Source: JAWVYT01 sp046483065 (GTDB taxonomy: Bacteria > Gemmatimonadota > Gemmatimonadetes > Longimicrobiales > RSA9). Taken from it: 64,000 nt of DNA. The DNA lies in contig JAWODW010000104.1 of assembly GCA_046483065.1 (NCBI GenBank), positions 39,688 through 103,687 on the forward strand. Reading direction: 5' to 3'. Under the pieces are notes generated by a model, which was given only the letters and a program-made list of their open reading frames with translations, had not been told where the DNA came from and did no database searches. Shown here one piece after another: positions 1 through 8,573 of this stretch (position 1 is the stretch's first letter; each line of letters starts with the position of its first letter). The position numbers were made by a program, and so were the translations under genes.

Positions 1-389
1 TCCAGGATCTGCCCGTCCGGGTCCGTGAAGTAGATGCTCGTGAAGTAGCCCCGGTCGTACGGGCCCGTCACCTCCACGCCCGCATCCTCCAGTCGACGCT
101 TCCACTTCAGCTGCGCGTCCTCCGTCGCCACCCCCAGCGCCAGGTGATGCACCCCGCCCACGCCCCAGTGACCCCTCGGCGATCGCGGCCACTCGAAGAA
201 CGTCAGCAGCGTGCCCGGACCGCCCACCCCGTCCCCGAAGTACAGATGATACGACTCCGGGTCGTCGAAATTCACCGTCCGCTTCACCAGCCCCAGTCCC
301 AACAGATCCCCGTAGAACCGCAGCGTCCGGCGAGCATCCTTCGCCACCATCGTGATATGGTGGAAGCCCGTGGTCTCGAGTCCGTCCAC
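1..389 (-). CDS. VOC-family ring-cleaving dioxygenase, partial (C-terminal part outside the window)
   Basis: About 129 residues of a glyoxalase/bleomycin-resistance-fold (VOC) protein can be read, starting VDGLETTGFHH and running off the window edge at DPDGQIL. The first beta-alpha unit carries HHITMVAKDA, followed by FYGDLLGLGLVKRTVNFDD and YHLYFGDG, the pattern of the MhqO/MhqA/LinE group of hydroquinone-type ring-cleaving dioxygenases. The His in HHITMV is the expected first metal ligand; HHLALGV begins the next unit. The GTG at 389 has AGGGGAGG five bases upstream; an in-frame GTG at 422 is a possible alternative. Upstream lies a 38-bp palindrome that may be its operator. VOC family membership is seen clearly; the exact substrate is not determinable from half a protein. 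Confidence 0.8.
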   Translation of the reverse strand, partial: MDGLETTGFHHITMVAKDARRTLRFYGDLLGLGLVKRTVNFDDPESYHLYFGDGVGGPGTLLTFFEWPRSPRGHWGVGGVHHLALGVATEDAQLKWKRRLEDAGVEVTGPYDRGYFTSIYFTDPDGQIL

Positions 390-436
390 GCCATCCTCCC
401 CTATCGTGTCCCGGCTCCTCACCGGGTTCTCTTTGT

Positions 437-474
437 GCCGGGCGTTTATCTTGGCGCAAAGATAAATGCCCGGC
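437..474. promoter_or_regulatory. 38-bp near-perfect palindrome, candidate repressor operator
   Basis: Arms GCCGGGC and TTTATCTT are mirrored around a GGCGC centre by AAGATAAA and GCCCGGC, with only two mismatched pairs. The AT-rich core stands out in this G+C-rich DNA. It sits 15-48 bp upstream of the possible starts of the minus-strand dioxygenase gene. MhqO-type dioxygenases are commonly controlled by MarR-type repressors that bind palindromes with ATCT/AGAT half-sites, so an operator is a reasonable inference. A stem-loop role is an alternative. No regulator gene is visible on this side. Confidence 0.5.
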
Positions 475-532
475 GGGGGCGTGTCAATGCTACGGCGCGT
501 GGATGGGACCGGGCGGAAGCTGCCGCCCATTG

Positions 533-571
533 AACCGCGGAGACGCGAAGACGCGGAGCGTACGCGGAGAC
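533..571 (+). repeat. Short dispersed repeat, copy 1 (ACCGCGGAG...CGCGGAG type)
   Basis: The sequence is built of CGCGGAG-like heptamers (ACCGCGGAGACGCGAAGACG and on). A diverged copy in opposite orientation is at 801-840, matching at roughly three quarters of positions when reverse-complemented. Repeats of ACCGC-GAG-CGC-GAG type occur between genes in several bacterial phyla; the mechanism of spread is not known to me. Confidence 0.55.
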
Positions 572-800
572 TGAATGGGGAGTTGATCCGGAGTGGTCCC
601 GGCTCGCGGTGGAAAGAGCGGGCCACCGGGCGATCCGACCTTCTTCTTTGTCGGCAGGTCCAGCGGCAAGGTGGCGAAGAGCCGGACGAACCCGTTCTGG
701 TTGCAGGCCGACCGTCCTAACCCGGAGCTGGAAGGTTGGCCACCCGCGCACCCGGACCCGCTGCCGCGGATTCTGGGTCCCCCCGGCTCAACTCAAAGAG

Positions 801-840
801 CCTCCGCGAGTGCTCCGCGGCTCCGCGCCATCGCGGTTTC
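801..840 (-). repeat. Short dispersed repeat, copy 2 (inverted)
   Basis: Read on the minus strand it begins GAAACCGCGATGGCGCGGAG and ends ACTCGCGGAGG, resembling the copy at 533-571. The pair brackets about 230 bp without a gene and could form a long imperfect stem. Confidence 0.55.
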
Positions 841-896
841 TCAGGCGCCGGCCCTGCGGGGACGCGTTGGAGTGCGCGACGTGCCGGCCCCGCCGT

Positions 897-2477
897 CTAG
901 CCCTGGGCGTCCTTCTCGTTCTGGACGTACCCGAAAAGCCCGCCGGGGACTTCCGCGCCCTCGTGGATGACCTCGACGGCGCGCATGAGCTGGGTGTCGT
1001 TTGGGGCGTCGCGCATCTTGGCGTATGCGTCGTCGAAGGCGAGGCGTCCGAGGCGGTCCATGAGGACGCGATCGATGTATCCGGAGCCGGCGTCGTAGAT
1101 CTCCCGGTCGATGGTCGCGTCCTTGTCGACGAGCCGGGTGTAGAGCTCGTCCCGCCATTCCTGTTGTATGGTGAAGTCCCGGTCCACGACACTCTTGAGT
1201 TCCGACGCGTAGTCGAAGACGGCGGTGCTGAACTGGGGCGAGTAGGGCAGGAGCGCCTCCACGAGCTGCTGCTCGGGACCGGAGAGCGTATCGCCGTCCA
1301 CCACGAGGTCAGGTGTAATCCCTCCACCGCCGTAGACCACGCGTCCGGCGTCGGAGTGGTAGGTGGGCCGCTCGTCGGTTCCGGCGGCGAAGTGAGCCGA
1401 GTCGGTGACCTCGACGAGGCGTCCGTTCATCACTGTCCGGTCGCGGTGAATGCTGCGGCCCACGGGCGTGAACCACTTGCCGGTGGTCATCTTGAGGACG
1501 TACCCGCCGTTGACGCGGTATGCGGTCTGGACGAGCCCCTTGCCGTAGGAGGTGGTTCCGAGGATCACGGCGCGGTCGTGGTCCTGGAGTGCGCCGGCGA
1601 CGATTTCGGAGGCGGAGGCGGAGGCGCCGTCGACGAGCACCACGAGGGGCAGGTCGGGGGCCACGGGCTCGGCGGTGTTGGTATAGACCCGGTCGTCGCT
1701 GGCGCGCTCCCACTGGCGGGCGATGTCGGTGCCCCGGGGCAGGAAGAGCCCGGCGATGTCCACCGCCTGGTCGACGATCCCGCCGCCGTTGCCCCGGAGG
1801 TCGAGGACGAGCCCGCGGGCGCCCTTTCCGACGAGGCTGTCGACGGAGGCCGCCACCTCGTCGGCCGCCGTCTCGTTGAACTGGAGGAGTGGGATATAGC
1901 CGACATCGTCCTGGACGAGGGTGGCGTACGGCACGGCCGGGATCCGGACCACGGCCCGGGTAATGGAAACGTCGATGGGCTCGCGCACCCCGTACCGGAG
2001 GAACAGGACCTCCACCTCGGTGCCCGGCTCGCCCTTGAGTGCGTTGGAGATCCGTTCCAGCGGCCACCCCTGCACGGACTTGCCATCCACGGCGATGACG
2101 CGGTCGCCGGCCTGAGCGCCGTTCCGCTCGGCGGGCGTATTCGGGAACACTCTGCGGACCACGGCCCCTTCCGGCTCGGCCTCGATGAGCATCCCGACGC
2201 CTGCGTAGTGGCCCTCGTATGCGACGGTGAACTCTTCCATGTCCTCGGGGCTGAAGAGCGTGGCGTAGGGGTCCTCGAGCTCCCGGACCAGTCCTTCGGC
2301 CGCCCGCTCGTAGACCTCGGAGACGTCCATGGTGTCGATGTATCGGGTCGAGACCAGGGTGAGGACGTCACGGAAGAGGTCCGGCCCCGCCTGTTCCTGG
2401 CGATCGGGCAGCATGAACCCGCCCAGGAGGAAGGCGGCGGCCAGGACCGCTGCGAAACCGGCTTTTCGGAGGTACAT
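897..2477 (-). CDS. S41 family C-terminal processing peptidase
   Basis: 526 residues from ATG at 2477. An N-terminal hydrophobic segment (about residues 6-23) points to a signal anchor or signal peptide, so the enzyme acts outside the cytoplasmic membrane. A PDZ domain spans about 85-165 (GAQAGDRVIAVDGKSV). The S41 core follows, with LRGNGGG near 228 and the catalytic serine in GASASASEI (Ser288 by spacing from Tsp) and lysine in SYGKG (Lys313). The Ser-Lys spacing of 25 matches E. coli Tsp. The family trims or degrades periplasmic proteins recognised by their C-termini. The frame is open 35 codons further upstream, but that part has no protein character. It is transcribed away from the pilin genes. 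Confidence 0.93.
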   Translation of the reverse strand: MYLRKAGFAAVLAAAFLLGGFMLPDRQEQAGPDLFRDVLTLVSTRYIDTMDVSEVYERAAEGLVRELEDPYATLFSPEDMEEFTVAYEGHYAGVGMLIEAEPEGAVVRRVFPNTPAERNGAQAGDRVIAVDGKSVQGWPLERISNALKGEPGTEVEVLFLRYGVREPIDVSITRAVVRIPAVPYATLVQDDVGYIPLLQFNETAADEVAASVDSLVGKGARGLVLDLRGNGGGIVDQAVDIAGLFLPRGTDIARQWERASDDRVYTNTAEPVAPDLPLVVLVDGASASASEIVAGALQDHDRAVILGTTSYGKGLVQTAYRVNGGYVLKMTTGKWFTPVGRSIHRDRTVMNGRLVEVTDSAHFAAGTDERPTYHSDAGRVVYGGGGITPDLVVDGDTLSGPEQQLVEALLPYSPQFSTAVFDYASELKSVVDRDFTIQQEWRDELYTRLVDKDATIDREIYDAGSGYIDRVLMDRLGRLAFDDAYAKMRDAPNDTQLMRAVEVIHEGAEVPGGLFGYVQNEKDAQG

Positions 2478-2704
2478 GGAGACTCGTTGGTTCTGTGTAG
2501 TGGATCCGGCGGACGATCTCGATGCGGCATTTTCGGCGCCGCACTCTGTGGTACTCGGGCGTGCCCGCTCTCGTTCCCGCACGCGCCTGGGGGTTTCCTA
2601 CATTAAACGCGTGAGGAGGTGCGGTCCAGCACGCCGCACGGCTGGGACGGTTGCCCCTCGGCGGTTCTGGCGACATGATTCGGCAATCCATACGAGGTGC
2701 AACA

Positions 2705-3241
2705 GTGACGAAACGAACCCCCTCATCGGGCTCATCCGGCAGCTCGCACAACATCACGGGGAGTGGCGACCGCTACGAGACGCTACTCGAGGTCCTGGAG
2801 CACGAGAAGAACCAGGCGGCCCGGGATCGAGCGCTGGAGGAGGCCGAACGGCAACGGAGCAAGGAGCGACGAGGTCCCTACTGGCCCGTCGTGGTCCTGC
2901 TGGCCATCACGGCGTGGCTGTGGCTCTTCCCGCCGGCGTTCCTGCGTCTCGAGCCGCCGCCGCCCCAGCCCGTGGCGCAGGAGGAGGCCGCCCTCCGGTT
3001 CACCATGTACGTCCAGGCCCAGCGGATCAAGGCGTTCCAGGAGGAGAACGGTCGGCTTCCCGGGTCGCTGGAGGAGGCGGGTCCGCCGCTTCCGAACATG
3101 CGGTATACCGTGCTGCATACGGATCTCTATCAGCTCACGGCGATGACCGACCGGGTGACGCTGACGTACCGGTCCGATCTGCCGCTCTCCGAGTTCGTGG
3201 GCAGCGGCGCCGACGTAGTGGACGTGAACCAGCTTCCATGA
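2705..3241 (+). CDS. Hypothetical single-pass membrane protein preceding two pilin genes
   Basis: 178 residues from a GTG at 2705 with GAGGTG five bases before it; an ATG at 2675 lacks a comparable site. A Ser/Gly-rich start is followed by a charged, probably helical stretch (about 25-55), one membrane segment (about 57-74, VVVLLAITAWLWLFPP), a Pro-rich link and a C-terminal soluble part. The arrangement is cytoplasmic N-terminus and external C-terminus. Its stop overlaps the first pilin start (ATGATG), so the three genes probably form one operon. A part in assembling or anchoring the pilin-like proteins is inferred from position only; I do not recognise the family. Confidence 0.75.
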   Translation: MTKRTPSSGSSGSSHNITGSGDRYETLLEVLEHEKNQAARDRALEEAERQRSKERRGPYWPVVVLLAITAWLWLFPPAFLRLEPPPPQPVAQEEAALRFTMYVQAQRIKAFQEENGRLPGSLEEAGPPLPNMRYTVLHTDLYQLTAMTDRVTLTYRSDLPLSEFVGSGADVVDVNQLP

Positions 3242-3705
3242 TGCACAGCCGGCGGGACGGCTTCACCCTGGTGGAGCTACTGATGGTGGTCCTGGTCATC
3301 GGGATCCTCACCCGGCTGGCGCTCCCGGCCTACCAGTCGCTGGTCTTCAAGGCGCGGGCGGCCGAGGCGCTGGGCGACATCAACGCCGTCCGGGTAGCGG
3401 CCTACTCCTACAACGCCGACACCAACCGGTGGCCGGCGGACGTGAATCGCGGCATCGTCCCGCCGGAGCTGGAGCCGTATCTGAGCGAGGGTTTCAGCTT
3501 CGACAAAGAGCACTACCGGCTGGACTGGGACAACTGGAGCATGCCCGACGGCACGCCCCGGTACCCGGACACCGGCGTGCTGATCGGCGTCTCCATGACC
3601 ACGTCGGACGAGCGGCTGGGCCAGGCGCTCATCGAGCTGGTGGGGGAGAGCGCGGCTACGTACAGCATCGAGGAGCACTATACCTTCATCCTGGCGGCCA
3701 GCTGA
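3238..3705 (+). CDS. Type IV pilin / pseudopilin-like protein, copy 1
   Basis: 155 residues. After a short basic leader comes the prepilin cleavage and N-methylation motif G/FTLVELLMVVLVIGIL with Glu at +5, followed by the long hydrophobic alpha-1 helix. The remainder has the GspG-like feature of an early AEALGDINAVRVAAYSYNAD segment. The protein would be processed by prepilin peptidase and built into a pilus or type II secretion pseudopilus. Two ATG codons are in tandem at 3238 and 3241; either gives the same motif. The next gene is a close paralogue. No assembly ATPase, secretin or peptidase gene is in the window. Confidence 0.9.
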   Translation: MMHSRRDGFTLVELLMVVLVIGILTRLALPAYQSLVFKARAAEALGDINAVRVAAYSYNADTNRWPADVNRGIVPPELEPYLSEGFSFDKEHYRLDWDNWSMPDGTPRYPDTGVLIGVSMTTSDERLGQALIELVGESAATYSIEEHYTFILAAS

Positions 3706-4169
3706 TGCGCATTCGCCGGGCCGGGTTCACGCTGATCGAGCTGATGGTGGCGGTGCTGATCGTGGGAATCCTGGCCCGCATCGCGGTACCCACATACCAA
3801 GGGCTCGTGTACCGGGCCCGGGCCGCTCAAGCGCTCGGTGACATTCAGACCGTGCGGGTGGCGGCGTACTCCTACAACGCCGATACGAACCAGTGGCCGC
3901 CCGACAGGTACGCGGGCGTGGTACCCGATGAGCTGGTACCCTACCTGGGCGAGGGGTTCAGCTTCGACCGGGAGCACTTCCGGCTCGACTGGGAGAACTG
4001 GATCCTGCCGGGCGGGTCACCGAAGCACCCGGAGACCGGGGTGCTGCTGGGGGTGTCGCTGAGCACCGAGGACGAACGCCTGGGCGCGGCGCTGGAGGCG
4101 CTCCTCAGCAGTGACCGTGCCCACTTCACGCTGTCCACCAACTACACGTTCATCATCGCGTCCCTCTAA
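3705..4169 (+). CDS. Type IV pilin / pseudopilin-like protein, copy 2
   Basis: 154 residues, starting at an ATG that overlaps the previous stop by one base (TGATG). It has the motif G/FTLIELMVAVLIVGIL with Glu5. It is a clear paralogue of the gene before it: RVAAYSYNADTN, YLGEGFSFDREHFRLDWENW and the terminal NYTFIIASL all have counterparts, so a tandem duplication is the simplest explanation. The equal lengths suggest related subunits of one filament. Which is major or minor cannot be told from sequence. Confidence 0.9.
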   Translation: MRIRRAGFTLIELMVAVLIVGILARIAVPTYQGLVYRARAAQALGDIQTVRVAAYSYNADTNQWPPDRYAGVVPDELVPYLGEGFSFDREHFRLDWENWILPGGSPKHPETGVLLGVSLSTEDERLGAALEALLSSDRAHFTLSTNYTFIIASL

Positions 4170-4181
4170 TCGAAGAGAACC

Positions 4182-5897
4182 ATGCGAGCGACGATCCGCC
4201 ATATCACGTTTTTCCTCCTCGTTCCCCTGACCACGCAGATGGCCGCCGCGCAGGACCCCGCCCCGCCCCTCCCCGTCCCCGGCCGCTCCATGGTGGTCAC
4301 GGAGCACGGCATGGTGGCCGCGAGCCAGCCGCTGGCGGCGCAGGCGGCCGTGCAGGTCCTGGAGCGGGGGGGCAATGCCATGGACGCGGCCATCGCGGCT
4401 AACGCCGCCATGGGCGTCATGGAGCCCACGGGCAACGGGATCGGCGGCGATCTCTTCGCCATCATCTACGAGGCGGAGTCCGGCGCGGTCCACGGGCTGA
4501 ACGCCAGCGGCTGGTCGCCGGCGGGCCTGACGCCGGAGCTGCTGGCGGAGCGGGGCATCAATGAGATGCCGTACCGGGGCATTCACGCCGTGACGGTACC
4601 CGGGGTGGTGGGCGGCTGGGCGGCGATCCGGGACCGGTTCGGCACGCTCCCGTTCAGCACGCTGCTGGCGCCGGCCATCCACTACGCCGAGCACGGCTTC
4701 CCGGTGGCGGAGATCACGGCGGGGCTGTGGTCGCGCTCGCAGCGGATGCTGGCGAGCGATCCGAGCTCGGCGGAGACGTTTCTGATCGACGCCGGGACAC
4801 CGGCGCCGGGGCAGATCTTCCGGAACCCGAACCTGGCCCGGACACTGACCCGGATCGCGGAGCAGGGCCGGGCCGGCTTCTACCAGGGCGCGACGGCGGA
4901 TTCCATCGTGGCGGCGTCGGACGCCCGGGGCGGGACCATGACGCCGGCGGACCTGCGGGAGTACGAGGCCGAGTGGGTGGAGCCGATCTCCACCACGTAC
5001 CGGGGGTGGACGGTGTACGAGATCCCGCCCAACGGCCAGGGGATCGCGGCGCTCATGATGCTGAACCTCATGGAGCGGTTCCCGCTGGGCGAGTGGGGTT
5101 TCCACAGCCCGGAGGCCATGCACGTGATGATCGAGGCGAAGAAGCTGGCGTACGCCGACATGATCACGTACGTGGCCGACCCGCGTATCGCCGACGTCCC
5201 CGTAGACGCGATGCTCGACAAGCCGCACGGCGCGGAGCGTGCGGAGCGGATCCGGCCGGACCGGGCCACGTGCAGCGTGGAGCCGTCGTCGTTCCCGGGG
5301 ATCACGGATCGACCCGACGGCGAGACCATCTACCTGACCGTGATCGACGAGGCCGGCAACATCGTCTCGCTGATCCAGAGCAACTACGCCGGGTTCGGCT
5401 CCGGCATTGTCCCGGAGGGGATGGGGTTCATGCTCCAGAACCGGGGCGCGCTGTTCACACTGGAGGAAGGGCATCCGAACGTGCTGGCGCCCCGGAAGCG
5501 GCCGCTGCACACGATCATCCCGGCGTTCATGGAGCGGGGTGACGTGAAGATCGGGTTCGGGATCATGGGCGGGTGGAACCAGGCCCAGGCCCACGCCCAG
5601 TTCGTGTCGAACATCGTGGACCACGGGCTCACGATCCAGCAGGCGCTGGAGGCCGGCCGGTTCCGGCACCAGGCCTTCGATGGCTGCGGCGTCTGGCTGG
5701 AAGCTCTGGTCCCGGCCGCCACTCGCTCGGCACTGGTCGACCTGGGCCACGAGGTGGAGCTGGTGCCGCGCCGGAGCTCGACGTTCGGCTACGGCCAGGC
5801 CATCCTCTCCCGCGGCGGGATCCACTGGGGCGCATCCGAACCGCGCCATGACGGCGCGGCCATCCCGCAGCCCGCCCCCTTCTTCCAGGAGCACTGA
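4182..5897 (+). CDS. ggt: Gamma-glutamyltransferase (gamma-glutamyltranspeptidase)
   Basis: 571 residues with a signal peptide (about 1-23, ending AAA/QD). The N-terminal part has the family block RGGNAMDAAIAANAAMGVMEP and GNGIGGD. The catalytic threonine that becomes the N-terminus of the small subunit after self-cleavage is expected at Thr382 in PDGETIYLTVID, with NYAGFGSGIV and RPLHTIIPAF following. The enzyme moves or hydrolyses gamma-glutamyl groups of glutathione in the periplasm. The ATG at 4182 follows the pilin gene by 12 bp and precedes the glycosyltransferase by one base, but a functional tie with either is not evident. Some relatives act as cephalosporin acylases, so the substrate remains open. 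Confidence 0.92.
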   Translation: MRATIRHITFFLLVPLTTQMAAAQDPAPPLPVPGRSMVVTEHGMVAASQPLAAQAAVQVLERGGNAMDAAIAANAAMGVMEPTGNGIGGDLFAIIYEAESGAVHGLNASGWSPAGLTPELLAERGINEMPYRGIHAVTVPGVVGGWAAIRDRFGTLPFSTLLAPAIHYAEHGFPVAEITAGLWSRSQRMLASDPSSAETFLIDAGTPAPGQIFRNPNLARTLTRIAEQGRAGFYQGATADSIVAASDARGGTMTPADLREYEAEWVEPISTTYRGWTVYEIPPNGQGIAALMMLNLMERFPLGEWGFHSPEAMHVMIEAKKLAYADMITYVADPRIADVPVDAMLDKPHGAERAERIRPDRATCSVEPSSFPGITDRPDGETIYLTVIDEAGNIVSLIQSNYAGFGSGIVPEGMGFMLQNRGALFTLEEGHPNVLAPRKRPLHTIIPAFMERGDVKIGFGIMGGWNQAQAHAQFVSNIVDHGLTIQQALEAGRFRHQAFDGCGVWLEALVPAATRSALVDLGHEVELVPRRSSTFGYGQAILSRGGIHWGASEPRHDGAAIPQPAPFFQEH

Positions 5898-5898
5898 G

Positions 5899-7371
5899 AT
5901 GAGCGGATTCATCGTCGACATCCCGGAGTGTCCTTCCCTGGGCGACTACGAAGCCGTTGCCCACCTGGCGCCGGCAGTGGAACAGCTGCGTGAGCGGGCG
6001 GCGTCGCTGGCGGGCCGGCTCGAGGGGCGCACCGTGTGGATGGTCAACTCCACCGCCCAGGGCGGCGGCGTGGCCGAGATGCTGCCCACCATGGTCACGC
6101 TCATGAACGAGCTGGGGATCCGGACCCGGTGGTTCGTCATCCAGACCGACCAGGAGCCGTTCTTCCGGATGACCAAGGGGGTCCACAACCTCATCCACGG
6201 GGCCGGCTCACCGAACGTGCTGGCCGGCGACGCCCGGGACGTCTACGACGCGGTGAACGCCGAGAACGCCGCGACGCTGGCCGGCCACATGGCGGATGGG
6301 GACATCCTGGTGGTCCACGACCCACAGCCCATGGGGCTCGCCGGCCCGCTGAAGCAGCAGCTCGACATCCGGACCATCTGGCGGTGCCATATCGGACTCG
6401 ACGAAGAGAACGAGTCGACCCGGGCGGCGTGGGACTTCCTCGAGGCGTACAGCGACGACTACGAGCACAGCGTGTTCTCGGCGGACGAGTACGTCCCGGA
6501 CTACTTCCGGGAGCGGGCCCGCCTCATCTACCCGTCCATCGACCCGCTCTCGCACAAGAACCGGGAGCTGCACCTGCACTCGGTGGTGGGCATCCTCTCC
6601 AACGCCGCGCTGACGGTGCCACCCGGGCCCGTGGTGCAGCCGCCGTTCGCCTACATCGCGCAGCGGCTCCAGGCCGACGGCCTGTGGGCACCCGCCGTGC
6701 TGCCGGCGGACATCGGCGTCCTGATCCGGCCGCTGGTTACCCAGATCTCCCGCTGGGATCGCCTCAAGGGGTGGCTCCCGCTCATGCACGGCTTCGTGGA
6801 ACTGAAGGAGCGGTTCTACGGCATGCGGCAGACCCGGCCGGCCATCGAGCGACGACGGCTGAATCAGCTCCGCCTGGTCATGGCCGGGCCGGACCCGGCC
6901 TCCATCCAGGACGATCCCGAGGGACTGGAGGTCATCGACGAGATCCGGGAGGCCTACGTCGCCCTGGACGACGAGTTGAAGCACGACATCGCCATGATCG
7001 CGCTCCCCATGGAGGACCGGAACAACAACGCGCTTATGGTGAACGCGCTCCAGCGCAGCTCCACGGTGGTGGTGCAGAACTCGCTGCGGGAGGGCTTCGG
7101 CCTGACCGTCACCGAGGCCATGTGGAAGCGGATCCCGGTGCTGAGCAACACCCGGGCGGTGGGGCCCCGTCAGCAGATCACCCACGGCTGCGACGGCTGG
7201 CTCATCGACGACCCGGAGGACCCATCGGCCATCGCCGATGCCCTCGACTACCTCCTCAACGACCGGGTCGAGCGCGCCGCCCTCGCCCGCACCGCCCAGC
7301 GACGGGCCCACAACCAGTTCATGATCTTCAGCCAGCTCCGGAGCTGGCTCGACCTGATCGAGGAGCTGTAG
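5899..7371 (+). CDS. GT4 glycosyltransferase, trehalose synthase (TreT)-like
   Basis: 490 residues. The N-terminal Rossmann part has WMVNSTAQGGGVAEMLPTM, typical of trehalose-synthase/trehalose phosphorylase-type GT4 enzymes, then HDPQPMGL and WRCHIGLDEEN. The C-terminal donor-binding part has NSLREGFGLTVTEAMWKRIPV (the E-x7-E motif of GT4) and GWLIDDPEDP. TreT-type enzymes join nucleotide-glucose and glucose to trehalose, a compatible solute. It begins one base after the ggt stop. It lacks a signal peptide and should be cytoplasmic. The family call is strong; the exact acceptor is inferred. Confidence 0.8.
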   Translation: MSGFIVDIPECPSLGDYEAVAHLAPAVEQLRERAASLAGRLEGRTVWMVNSTAQGGGVAEMLPTMVTLMNELGIRTRWFVIQTDQEPFFRMTKGVHNLIHGAGSPNVLAGDARDVYDAVNAENAATLAGHMADGDILVVHDPQPMGLAGPLKQQLDIRTIWRCHIGLDEENESTRAAWDFLEAYSDDYEHSVFSADEYVPDYFRERARLIYPSIDPLSHKNRELHLHSVVGILSNAALTVPPGPVVQPPFAYIAQRLQADGLWAPAVLPADIGVLIRPLVTQISRWDRLKGWLPLMHGFVELKERFYGMRQTRPAIERRRLNQLRLVMAGPDPASIQDDPEGLEVIDEIREAYVALDDELKHDIAMIALPMEDRNNNALMVNALQRSSTVVVQNSLREGFGLTVTEAMWKRIPVLSNTRAVGPRQQITHGCDGWLIDDPEDPSAIADALDYLLNDRVERAALARTAQRRAHNQFMIFSQLRSWLDLIEEL

Positions 7372-7493
7372 GTCGATGGGGAAAGACGCACCAACGCGAT
7401 AGTGGAACCGGAGGTACGTTACGAAGCCCCCTGGCCGGAAGGGACGGCGGCCGGATGAGGAAATGGTGGTGACCCGAACGGTATGAGGCGCAG

Positions 7494-8393
7494 ATGGGCG
7501 ACAGACCGCCGAACATGGACCGGATCATGGCACAGATCAGCCGGCTGCTGAACGAGCGGGAGTTCGAGTCGGAGGAGGCGATGCGGGCGTTCATGGAGAA
7601 GAACGTCATCGGCCGGAACGCCGATGAGCTGGCCGAGCTGGCGGAGGAGACCGACCGCAGTCCGCTGGCCCGGGCCCAGGATCGGGTCTACGACGCGTGG
7701 GAAGCCGAAAGCCGCCGGGAATCGATCCGGCTGGCCCGCGAGGCCCTCGAGATCTCGCCGGACTGCGCCGACGCCTACTCGCTGCTGGCCGAAGAGCAGG
7801 CGAAGACGGCGGCCGAAGCACGGGCGTTGTACCAGAAGGCCGTCGCGGCCGGCGAGCGGGCGCTGGGCCCCGAGCCGTTCGAGGAGGGCGTGGGCCACTT
7901 CTGGGGGATCCATGCCACGCGGCCGTATATGCGGGCCCGGGCGGGGCTGGCCGAGGCGCTCTGGGTGCTGGGCGAGCGCGACGCGGCCATCGAGCACTGG
8001 TGGGAGCTCTTGCGCCTCAGCGAGAACGACAACCTGGGCATCCGGTACGTGCTCCTGCCTCGCCTCCTCGAAATGGGCGACGACGACGGTGCCGACGAGC
8101 TCCTGGACCGCTACGACGAGGCGTCCGCCGCGTGGCTCTACAACCGTGCGCTCCGGCTCTTCCGGACCCGGGGCGAAGGGGAGGAAGCCGACGCGGCGCT
8201 GGCGGAGGCGGTTGAAGAGAACCCGCACGTGCCGCCATACCTGACGGGGAAGAAGAAGCCGCCGGCGTGGCCGCCGGAGGCGTACGCCGTGGGCAGCGTG
8301 GAAGAGGCCCGGGCCTACGTCTACGAGAGTGGCGATGCGTGGCGAGCCACCGATGGCGCCCGGGGCTGGCTGGTGAGGCGGGCGGGGGGTTAG
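7494..8393 (+). CDS. TPR-like protein with ST7-type domain
   Basis: 299 residues, all soluble and rich in Ala, Glu and Arg. Alpha-helical repeat character is visible, e.g. RLAREALEISPDCADAYSLLAEEQAKTAAEARALYQKAV, which matches the segment of bacterial TPR proteins related to the ST7 domain. A second helical part follows (RAGLAEALWVLGERDAAIEHW). The C-terminal tail contains KKKPPAWPPEAYAVGS and EEARAYV. No catalytic residues are apparent; a protein-binding role is likely. It is separated by 122 bp from the glycosyltransferase and ends facing the anti-sigma gene. Confidence 0.7.
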   Translation: MGDRPPNMDRIMAQISRLLNEREFESEEAMRAFMEKNVIGRNADELAELAEETDRSPLARAQDRVYDAWEAESRRESIRLAREALEISPDCADAYSLLAEEQAKTAAEARALYQKAVAAGERALGPEPFEEGVGHFWGIHATRPYMRARAGLAEALWVLGERDAAIEHWWELLRLSENDNLGIRYVLLPRLLEMGDDDGADELLDRYDEASAAWLYNRALRLFRTRGEGEEADAALAEAVEENPHVPPYLTGKKKPPAWPPEAYAVGSVEEARAYVYESGDAWRATDGARGWLVRRAGG

Positions 8394-8483
8394 TACACGG
8401 TTTCGCAAGTTTCGGAACGCTGCGGCACGGACAGCCGCACCCCGGGAAGCCCGGCTGCGCCCTCTTCCTCTCCGTCTCCTCCC

Positions 8484-8573
8484 GCCTGTACCTCGCCCTC
8501 CGCTTCGTACTTCTCCGTCTCCCGGCCCGGCGTCGACCAGGGAGAGGAAGAGGTACGAAGCGGAGGTACAGGC
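8484..8573. terminator. Large stem-loop between convergent genes, candidate bidirectional terminator
   Basis: The left arm (8484-8510) contains GCCTGTAC and CTCCGCTTCGTAC; the right arm (8553-8573) contains GTACGAAGCGGAG and GTACAGGC. They pair over 21 bp with a 6-base bulge and a 42-base loop. A further CTTCCTCTCC/GGAGAGGAAG pair lies nearby. It sits between the 3' ends of the TPR gene and the anti-sigma gene. There is no T-tract on either side, so a Rho-independent terminator is not proven. The rest of 8394-8680 holds no gene that I can see. Confidence 0.5.

Larger units (their letters stand above)
423..896. other. Intergenic region between the dioxygenase and S41 protease genes
   Basis: I see no credible gene in this stretch. 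It contains the 38-bp palindrome at 437-474 and two inverted copies of a short G+C-rich repeat at 533-571 and 801-840. Open frames here have no recognisable protein pattern. Confidence 0.6.

Noticed and set aside
609..2606. A 665-codon open frame on the plus strand opposite the S41 protease
   Set aside because: It has no family pattern and mirrors the codon structure of the protease; such antisense frames are expected at 70 % G+C.
4017..5921. A 634-codon frame opposite gamma-glutamyltransferase
   Set aside because: Arg/His-rich shadow frame without recognisable motifs; the plus strand encodes a complete Ggt.
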